Assembly (NCBI RefSeq): GCF_001005085.2 | Contig: NZ_LBMU02000021.1 | Location: forward strand, 62,001-126,000 | Reading direction: 5' to 3' | Origin: Streptomyces humi | GTDB taxonomy: Bacteria; Actinomycetota; Actinomycetes; Streptomycetales; Streptomycetaceae | DNA length: 64,000 nucleotides | In this document: piece after piece, positions 44,675 to 51,900 of the stretch | How positions within the stretch are numbered: position 1 is the first letter of the stretch | How the letters are laid out: every line of letters begins with the position of its first letter | Made by a program: the position numbers and the translations under genes | The notes under the pieces: generated by a model | The model's database searches: none | What the model saw: only the letters and a program-made list of their open reading frames with translations | Told to the model about the DNA's origin: nothing

Positions 44675-45339
44675 CCCGGCATCACCATCGGCTTGCCCGC
44701 ATCACTGAACAGGCGGACGCTCTTCACGACGCCGGCGAACATCGCCGAGAACACGTCCCAGGCCCGCGGTGTGGGCGTACCCATCTCCAGGACCAGAACC
44801 GTGGCGTTGCTCAGCGGTATCTGGACCTGGATGAAGGAGGTCACCACCGGCTCGTCGGCACCGGACGCGGTGAGGCTGCCGGGCATGCTCCCCTTCCGGG
44901 TTCCGATGCAGGACACGGCCGGGCCGCAGGGCAGCGCGATCTCGCTGACCTGCCCCATGCCGAGGTGACGCATCGTCGAGCCCAGGAACCCGACGGGACG
45001 GGGGCCGGCCCTCTCGTCCAGGTCGATCATGCTGACGGTGACGGTCGCCGTGCACCGCTCCCCGTCCACCTCCGTCATGACGAAGCCGGAGTACTGGATC
45101 CCGGCCTCGGCGAACGAGTCGTAGTGCGCGGCGACCATGACCGCCCACTCAAGTTGCACCTCGAAGGTGGCCTCCGGCATCACGGCGCGGGCCAGCTCGA
45201 CGAGTTGCTCGGCGGTCTCGTCCAGGCTCTCCGCCTCCATCGGGATCTCGAAGAACCCCTCCGGCACGATCCAGCGCACGTCTATGCCAGGACCACCGAT
45301 CGAGCCCTGGACGTTCTCCTCGGCTGCTATGGCGCTCAC
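44671..45339 (-). CDS. T7SS-associated accessory protein, module 3 (paralogue of 40100-40762)
   Basis: This 222-residue soluble protein has WIVPEGFFEIPM, a helical acidic stretch (SLDETAEQLVELARAVMP), GIQYSGFVMTEVDG, SEIALPCGPAVSC, and a C-terminal strand and helix. The order and key words match the 40100-40762 product closely. The GTG start lies in the stop of the membrane-protein gene (GTGA). It is always found beside WXG100-like genes in this window. Confidence 0.75.
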   Translation of the reverse strand: MSAIAAEENVQGSIGGPGIDVRWIVPEGFFEIPMEAESLDETAEQLVELARAVMPEATFEVQLEWAVMVAAHYDSFAEAGIQYSGFVMTEVDGERCTATVTVSMIDLDERAGPRPVGFLGSTMRHLGMGQVSEIALPCGPAVSCIGTRKGSMPGSLTASGADEPVVTSFIQVQIPLSNATVLVLEMGTPTPRAWDVFSAMFAGVVKSVRLFSDAGKPMVMPG

Positions 45340-45923
45340 GACAGGCCTTCTCCATCGGTGGTCTCTGCTTCATCCGCTTCGGGGTGGAACCTGGCCGCGA
45401 ACGGATACGGCCCGTAGTGCGGGTAGTGGGCGGGTACGTCCGCCCCCTCCCTGCGCGCGAGATGCGCGAGCTCTCGATATCGCCGGGCCCGGGCACGAAG
45501 GTTCTGCCGCACGGGGTCTCCCCAGTGGGCCGCGGCGGTGCGTACGTAGCCGGCGAGCAGGATCAGTACGACCGCGGTGGCGACGGACGCGTAGGCGATA
45601 CGTGCCGTAGCCGACGCCCAGTACTGGACCACTCCGCCCCCGTACACGGCCGCGCCGAAACCGACGATCGCGAGAGGTGCTCCGATCCTGAGTCCGGCGT
45701 TGAACATCGCGACCTCGTCGCGGTGCCGGAGCCGGAGCATCCGGAGGACCGCCCGGTCGTCCAGGAAGTCGAAGCGCAGTTCGCCGCCCGACCGTTCGGC
45801 GAGTTCCTTGGCGGCCGGGGTGGCCGCGATCACCCCGCCGGGTACGAGGCGCACCGGATCCGTGCCCCTGCGGCCGACGAACTCCCATTCGCCGAGGTCA
45901 CTCGAGTCGTCCACGCGGACCAT
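45336..45923 (-). CDS. Two-helix membrane protein, T7SS module 3
   Basis: This 195-residue protein has an N-terminal soluble part of about 80 residues (GEWEFVGRRGTDPVRLVPGG), two membrane helices (about 86-105 and 112-135), and a basic C-terminal helix ending in a His/Tyr/Pro-rich tail (HYPHYGPYP). It occupies the slot taken by the 289-residue membrane protein in module 1, but the sequences are not obviously related. It lies three bases after the substrate-like gene. Confidence 0.72.
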   Translation of the reverse strand: MVRVDDSSDLGEWEFVGRRGTDPVRLVPGGVIAATPAAKELAERSGGELRFDFLDDRAVLRMLRLRHRDEVAMFNAGLRIGAPLAIVGFGAAVYGGGVVQYWASATARIAYASVATAVVLILLAGYVRTAAAHWGDPVRQNLRARARRYRELAHLARREGADVPAHYPHYGPYPFAARFHPEADEAETTDGEGLS

Positions 45924-45926
45924 CCC

Positions 45927-47210
45927 CTACGCGGCCAGGGCCGCGTGGAAGGGCTTCGGCGAAGGCTGGGGCGACGGGGACGGAGTCGGGCCGGGAGTCG
46001 GAGCCGGTTCGGCCGTCTCCGGTTCCTGGTATCCGGTGGTCCCGCCGTTCTCGCCGCTGAACATCCGGTGCAGCGCGCTCGCGAGACCGTTGCCCTTGAT
46101 GACACCGGTGATCTGTTTTCCGCCGATGGGTACGAACTTCTCGGGAAGACCACCGACGTTGAGCCGTTGCCCGAGTTTCAGTCCCTGGGCGAGGACCTTG
46201 TTCGTCAGCCCCACGCTGAGGCCGTTGAGGAAGTTGTGCCCGATGCCGTCGAGCCCCCGCAGGGAAGCCTCACCCCAGGTACCGGCCCTGCCGAAGGCCC
46301 TGAGCTTGGCGAGTCCCCGGAGTTTGCCGACGGCCTTGAAGCCCTTGAGCGCGCCGAGACCGGGCAGGACGCCGAGGAAGTCGGTGCCCAGCTTCAGCCA
46401 GTTGACCTTCCCACCGCGCACGGTCATGTCGTAGGCGTGCCCGGCCAGGGCGGCGGCGCTGGTGAGCACCGCGAGGGTGGCGAAGATGGGAACGAGGAAC
46501 TGCAACGGGGGGATGAAGGCACACACGACCGCCAGAACGGACAGGATCGCGGAGATGTTGGAGAACATGTCCGCCCAGTCGGCGAGCCAGTTCATGAATC
46601 CGCCCGGGTCACGCACCGCGTCGTGGTGGACGACGTCCTTGATATGGCGGGCGGCCCGGTCTCCGGCGTCGTCGAAGATGTCCCTGGCGTCCTTGACCTT
46701 CTTGCGCGCTCCCCCGATACGGTGCAGCGCCTCGTCGCGCTTCTTCTCCCAGCGCTCGTACTCGGGCCGGTCCGCCTCGGGAATCTGACTGACGGGGTAC
46801 TTGTCCGTGAACTTCTTCACCTCCCGGTCGGCGAGATCGTGATCGGACTTCGCCTCGCGGTAATCCGCCAGGGCCCTGTCGGCCTGCTTCTGGGCCCGGT
46901 GCAACTCGCCGGCGAATTCCTTTGATTCACCTTCGGCCACCTTGGTGCCGAGCGCCTTGGACGCCTCGTCGTACCGCTCGAACGCCTTCTTGAGCCGGTC
47001 ACCGGCGCCGTCGGCGATCTCGTTGAAGGCCCGGCCGGCGTCGCTGTCCCAGCCCTCCACGGATGACAACGCCTTGATCACGCGGGCCTGTTCGTCGATC
47101 GTGTCGGCCATCTGCCGCAGCTTCCGCCCGAGAGCGGCGACTTCGTCAGGGTCCCCCGGGGTGGGATCCCCGTCCCACAACGGCGGCCAGTCACTGGATC
47201 GCCTGCTCAC
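45927..47210 (-). CDS. Large T7SS substrate-like protein, module 3
   Basis: This 427-residue protein has the WXG100-like N-terminus with GWDSDAGRAF (53-62, identical to module 1) and a Lys/Asp/Glu-rich coiled-coil (about 65-195). A hydrophobic core follows (about 218-258), then WLKLGTDFLGVLPGLGALK (271-289). The region after residue 290 ends in a Pro/Ser repeat tail (TPGPTPSPSPQPSPKP). No toxin or enzyme motif is seen. The GTG start overlaps the stop of its small partner (GTGA). It is likely secreted or membrane-inserted with that partner. Confidence 0.8.
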   Translation of the reverse strand: MSRRSSDWPPLWDGDPTPGDPDEVAALGRKLRQMADTIDEQARVIKALSSVEGWDSDAGRAFNEIADGAGDRLKKAFERYDEASKALGTKVAEGESKEFAGELHRAQKQADRALADYREAKSDHDLADREVKKFTDKYPVSQIPEADRPEYERWEKKRDEALHRIGGARKKVKDARDIFDDAGDRAARHIKDVVHHDAVRDPGGFMNWLADWADMFSNISAILSVLAVVCAFIPPLQFLVPIFATLAVLTSAAALAGHAYDMTVRGGKVNWLKLGTDFLGVLPGLGALKGFKAVGKLRGLAKLRAFGRAGTWGEASLRGLDGIGHNFLNGLSVGLTNKVLAQGLKLGQRLNVGGLPEKFVPIGGKQITGVIKGNGLASALHRMFSGENGGTTGYQEPETAEPAPTPGPTPSPSPQPSPKPFHAALAA

Positions 47211-47512
47211 TTCTTGCCCTTCCCCGTGTTCTCGGCAATGGCCTTGGCCAACTCGTGATCGATCTCTTCGTACTTCTCGGCCGCCGCACCGGTGTAGTCG
47301 GCCAGCTTCTTGAGTTCCTTCGACAGTTTCTTGCGCGTCTTCTTCCAGGTGGTACCGAAATCATCGAAGGCGTCTTTCAGACCTTCGTGTCCCAGTTCGT
47401 CCTCGTAACCGTCCGAGGGATTCCCGTGCTGGTCAAACTCGTTGTGGAGTTTCCCCAGCGTGCGTGAACACCCCTTGATCATGTCGAGGTCGTACCTGAT
47501 TCTGTCCGCCAT
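47207..47512 (-). CDS. WXG100-like protein, module 3
   Basis: This 101-residue, two-helix Esx-like protein lacks a WXG motif. A polar loop (FDQHGNPSDGYEDELG) replaces the turn. Helix 2 has DAFDDFGTTWKKTRKKL, the F-x3-W pattern shared with the small proteins of modules 1 and 2. The tail is Lys/Gly-rich. It is the first gene of the leftward module-3 operon. The promoter must be in the 78-base gap to the 47591 gene. Confidence 0.82.
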   Translation of the reverse strand: MADRIRYDLDMIKGCSRTLGKLHNEFDQHGNPSDGYEDELGHEGLKDAFDDFGTTWKKTRKKLSKELKKLADYTGAAAEKYEEIDHELAKAIAENTGKGKK

Positions 47513-47590
47513 TGAAAAAATCCCCCATCATGGACATGAGACACTGCCGCGAAGCTTCCTTCGACAAACGACCTGGAAGGTGGGACGGGT

Positions 47591-48283
47591 TTGTCCACGA
47601 GCACCGACCGCACCATACGGGACCGGCTCGGCGTCACACCCGACGCGGCGGCCTGGTGCACCATCGGCAAGATCCCCGAACCACCGGCCGACGTGCACCG
47701 GGCCGCCGGATCGGCACCCCTGCGTCCCGCGTCCAGAAGGCCGCTCGGCATGCTCGGCGTCGCCGTCGGCACGCCCCTGCTGTACGTCGGCAAGTTCTTC
47801 GGTCTCCTCGCCTCGGGTGAAGAGGCCCTGCGCCGCATGCTGTCGACGACCGGGGAGCAGGAGCGGCACCGCGCCGCGAAGCTCGACAGGAAGCGGCGGG
47901 ACGAAGCCGTCGCCGAACTCGGTCTCGACAGGACCTTCGACGGCGACTGGAACGCAGCCGCGGGCCGGCTCCTCTTGCAGTGGTACGGCCATTCCTCCCA
48001 CCACCAACGCCTGGTCGCCCTTGCCGGGAACCGGATCCTGCTGGCCGCCCCGCCCCGGCGCGTGTCCGTCCGCCGGGACGCCCTCACGCAGGTCGTCGCG
48101 GAGCTCCCCGCCGGGGACGCCGTCCTCGTCGACCCGCTCCCCGCCCACGAGACCGGCAAACTGCTCCTGCGGTTCAAGGACGGGTCGTGGCTCAGGCTGG
48201 AGACCGAGGAGTGGCGCAGCGAGCTCCACACCTACCTGACGGGCCATCAGCAGCCGGACGGGGTCCGGGCATCCGAGGCCTGA
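47591..48283 (+). CDS. T7SS-associated PH-like domain protein (paralogue of 39184-40074)
   Basis: This 230-residue protein starts at TTG, with GGAAGG about 12 bases upstream. The first 80 residues include a hydrophobic patch (RPLGMLGVAVGTPLLYVGKFFG) that may touch the membrane. The C-terminal 100 residues form a PH-like beta domain: LVALAGNRILLAAPP, LTQVVAELP, LLLRFKDGSWLRLET. The FKDGSWLRL word links it to the module-2 protein. It is divergent from the module-3 WXG100-like gene and followed by a strong bidirectional terminator. Confidence 0.72.
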   Translation: MSTSTDRTIRDRLGVTPDAAAWCTIGKIPEPPADVHRAAGSAPLRPASRRPLGMLGVAVGTPLLYVGKFFGLLASGEEALRRMLSTTGEQERHRAAKLDRKRRDEAVAELGLDRTFDGDWNAAAGRLLLQWYGHSSHHQRLVALAGNRILLAAPPRRVSVRRDALTQVVAELPAGDAVLVDPLPAHETGKLLLRFKDGSWLRLETEEWRSELHTYLTGHQQPDGVRASEA

Positions 48284-48286
48284 CAG

Positions 48287-48327
48287 CCGGGTGCGACGGA
48301 GCACGTCGCGCGCTCCGCCGCACCCGG
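48287..48327. terminator. Bidirectional terminator hairpin
   Basis: A long stem pairs CCGGGTGCG and CGGAGC with GCTCCG and CGCACCCGG around a 9-base loop, with a single A/C mismatch. It lies between two convergent genes (47591-48283 and the Esx-like gene at 48351) and should stop both transcripts. Confidence 0.8.
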
Positions 48328-48350
48328 TCGTCCGACGACCTCGGACTTTA

Positions 48351-48653
48351 CTAACCCTTGGCCTGCTTCGCCAGCTGGTCGTCCAGCTGCTCGTAGGCCT
48401 CCTTGGCCTTCTTCAGGAAGTCCGAGAGGCCGTGCAGGCCCTGGATCGTCTTCGTGGCGCCCTTGGTGAAGTCCTTCATGGAGTCGTCGTACGCGCCCGA
48501 CGCCTTCTGGGTGGTGAAGCCGTTCTCCACCAGGGCGCTGACCCGCTTCTCCACGTTCTTGATCTTGTCCTCGAGCTCGTGCATGTCCTTGATCAGGTCG
48601 CCCGCGACCTTCTCCATCTCGGCATATGTGAGATCGGTGTCTTTGCTGGCCAT
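48351..48653 (-). CDS. Esx-like WXG100-family protein divergent from eccC
   Basis: This 100-residue two-helix protein has the exact length of EsxA/EsxB-type substrates. Helix 1 (MEKVAGDLIKDMHELEDKI) and helix 2 (AYDDSMKDFTKGATKTIQGLHGLSDFLKKA) flank a turn reading ENGFTTQ, where WXG would be expected. The C-terminal YEQLDDQ is reminiscent of the secretion signal region. It faces the eccC gene across a 248-base promoter region, the usual arrangement for a main substrate of a type VII apparatus. GTGTGGCCGC-type sequence upstream gives no clear operator. Confidence 0.85.
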   Translation of the reverse strand: MASKDTDLTYAEMEKVAGDLIKDMHELEDKIKNVEKRVSALVENGFTTQKASGAYDDSMKDFTKGATKTIQGLHGLSDFLKKAKEAYEQLDDQLAKQAKG

Positions 48654-48901
48654 GACGGCCCCCTCCCGTTCGTGTGGCCGCAGGGCCTTCCCCCGTGGCA
48701 CCGGTCGCGCGGACCGGTGGCCAGGACATGGCCGTCCGTCCGCACGAGCAAAGATCCTACGGGTGGGAGAGGTGTGACCGCAGGGGCCCTGTGCGAGGGA
48801 ATCGTGAACCGGTGCAATCCCGTTGCACCCGGGAAAGCCCCTGCGGATATGGTCCGGCTAAGGTCACAGCGGATGTGCCGGGCCTGCGAGGGGGAGACAA
48901 C
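48654..48901. promoter_or_regulatory. Divergent promoter region between the Esx-like gene and eccC
   Basis: In these 248 bases a possible promoter for eccC is TTGCAC (48823) and TATGGT (48848) with a 19-base spacer, just upstream of a GAGGGGGAG ribosome site. The two TGCA(A)/TTGCA words at 48813-48828 form a small inverted repeat. Assignment is weak. Confidence 0.4.
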
Positions 48902-51900
48902 GTGCGCCTGAGTCTGACGGTCGTCGATCCGGTCGGCGGCGCCACCGCCGACGTCGTGCTCGACGCGGATCCCGAGTCGACGGTCGGTGACGTCGCCCGG
49001 GAACTGGCCCGGCAGGTCGGTTCCGGGTACCCCGCCGCCGACGAGGGCGGCGCCCAGGTCATCCCCATCGGCGCGCACCGCCAACAGCCCGCCCCCTTCC
49101 AGGTGTCCGGTCCGCTCGCCTACGTCGACGGGTACGCCCTCGACCCCGCCGCCACCGTCGTCGGCTCGCCGCTGCGCGACGGTGTCGTCGTCTCCCTGCA
49201 CGATCCCGCCGGCTGCCTGATGGGCGAGCCCACCGGCATCGTGGAGTTCCGGGTCGCCGGCGGTCCGGCCGCCGGCGCGGTGCACCGGCTCGGTGTCGGG
49301 CGGTACGACATCGGCACCGGGGCTGCCTCCCACATCCGCGTCGAGGATCCCGAACTGCCCGCCCGCGCCGCCACCCTCGCCATCGCCATCGACGGCACCT
49401 GCAAGGTCCAGGCGCACACCGCGGACGCCAAGCTGGACGGGGAGGAGTTCAAGAGCGACGGCGACTGGCCGCTCGGAGCCCAACTCGCCCTCGGAAACAG
49501 TCTGTTCGAGATCACCGGGTACGCGCCCCCGAACGCCGCCCTCAAGTGGTCCGACGACGGTGCCGGACTCGACTACAACCGGCCCCCGCGGCTGCGCCCC
49601 GCCGACCGGCAGACGCACTTCTCGCTGCCCAACCCGCCCGGTGACTACGAGGCCCGGCCGCTGCCCTGGCTGATGGCCGTGCTGCCGCTCGTCGGTGCCG
49701 TCGTCTCCGTGATGATGTTCGGGCGCTGGTACTACCTGATCATGGCGCTGATGAGCCCGGTCATGCTCTTCGGCAACTACTTCATGGACAAGAAGCACGG
49801 GCGCAAGTCCCATGCGAAGCAGCTCAAGGAGTACAAGGAGCACAAGGCACGGATCGACGGGGAGGCCCAGGAGGCACTGGTCGCCGAACGCACCGAGCGG
49901 CGGGCCGCGGTGCCCGACCCGGCGGCCGTGCTGACGTTCGGGACCGGGCCCCGCACCCGGCTGTGGGAACGGCGCCGCACCGACGCCGACCACCTGCTGA
50001 TCCGCTTCGGCACCGGCCGCGTGCCCTCCGAGGTCGAGCTCGACGACCCCGAGCAGGACGAGCACAAGCGCAAGGTCCGCTGGTACATCGAGGACGCCCC
50101 GGTCGCGCTGTCGCTGCGTGACCTCGGGGTCGTCGGCGTCGCCGGACCCGGTGACTCCGCGCACTCGCTGGGGCGTTGGGCGGTCGCCCAGACCGCCGTC
50201 CTGCACAGCCCCATGGACGTGCAGTTCTACGTCCTCACCGACCACGACGCCGGCACCCGCTGGGACTGGGTCCGCTGGCTGCCGCACTCCCGGCCCGGCG
50301 GCGGTCAGGACGTCAACGTGCTCATCGGCACCGACTCGGAGACCGTCGGTGCCCGCGTCGGCGAACTCACCCAGCTCCTCGACGGCCGGCAGAAGGCCCT
50401 CCAGCAGGGCGGCCGCAACAAGGGCGACGGGCCCGCCTTCGCCGACCCGGACATCGTGGTGGTGTGGGACGGTTCGCGGCGGCTGCGGTCCATGCCCGGT
50501 GTCGTACGGCTGCTCCGGGAGGGCCCGGGGGTGGCGATCCGCTCCATCTGCCTCGACGAGGAGGAGCGGTTCCTGCCCGGGGAGTGCCAGGGTGTCGTCG
50601 TCGCCGAACCGGTGGCGGGCGAGACCGCGCCCGCGACGCCCGTACCGCAGCAGGCGGCCGGCGGCTTCCCCTCCTTCCAGGCCTGGCATCCCCAGGCCGG
50701 CGCCGGTGAGGAACAGGCGCCGCAGGACCTGGAGTTGCGGCTGCGCGTCGAGCAGAGCGGGGCGCTGCGCAAGCGGGGCGTCCGGCCCGACTTCGTCTCC
50801 GCCGCCTGGTGCGCCCGGCTCGCCCGCTCCCTCTCGCCGCTCCGTGACATCAGCGGTGAGACCGAGGACTCCGCACTGCCCGGCGCCAGCCGGCTGCTCG
50901 ACGTGCTCCAGCTGGAGCCGCCCACGCGGGACGCGATCGCCGCCCGGTGGCGGATGGGCGGGCAGTCGACCATGGCCGTCATCGGGGAGTCGTACGACGG
51001 TCCGTTCGGCATCGACCTGCGGCGCGACGGGCCGCACGGGCTCATCGCCGGTACCACCGGTTCCGGCAAGTCGGAGCTGCTCCAGACCATCGTGGCCGCA
51101 CTCGCCGTCGCCAACACACCCGAGAACATGACCTTCGTCCTGGTGGACTACAAGGGCGGCTCGGCGTTCAAGGACTGTGTGAAGCTGCCCCACACGGTGG
51201 GCATGGTCACCGACCTCGACGCCCATCTCGTGGAGCGCGCCCTGGAGTCCCTGGGCGCCGAGCTGAAGCGCCGCGAGCACATCCTCGCCGCCGCCGACGC
51301 CAAGGACATCGAGGACTACCAGGACCTCGTCAGAAGAGACCCCTCCCACTCCCCGGTGCCCCGGCTCCTCATCGTCATCGACGAGTTCGCGTCCATGGTG
51401 CGCGACCTGCCCGACTTCGTCACGGGACTCGTGAACATCGCCCAGCGGGGCCGGTCCCTCGGCATTCATCTCCTCCTCGCCACCCAGCGGCCCTCCGGTG
51501 TGGTCTCCCCCGAGATCCGCGCCAACACCAACCTCCGGATCGCGCTGCGCGTGACCGACGCCGGTGAGTCGACCGACGTCATCGACGCGCCCGACGCCGG
51601 GCACATCGCGAAGAGCACCCCGGGCCGGGCGTACGTCCGGCTGGGGCACGCCTCGCTGGTGCCCTTCCAGTCGGGGCGGGTGGGCGGCCGGCGGCCGGGC
51701 GCCGCCGACCCGGCCACGCTCGCCCCCTGGGCCGGCGCGCTGAGCTGGCAGGACCTCGGACGGACCGCACTGCGCAAGCCCGAGTCCGAGACCAAGGAGG
51801 ACGACGAGATCACGGACCTGAAGGTGCTGGTCGACGCGGTGCGCGAGGCCAACACCGCGCTCGCCGTACCGGCCCAGCACTCCCCGTGGCTGCCCGCCCT

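Noticed and set aside
35512..47210. Polymorphic toxin and immunity pairs
   Set aside because: I looked for nuclease, deaminase, ADP-ribosyltransferase and NADase motifs in the three large proteins and for paired immunity genes, and saw none.
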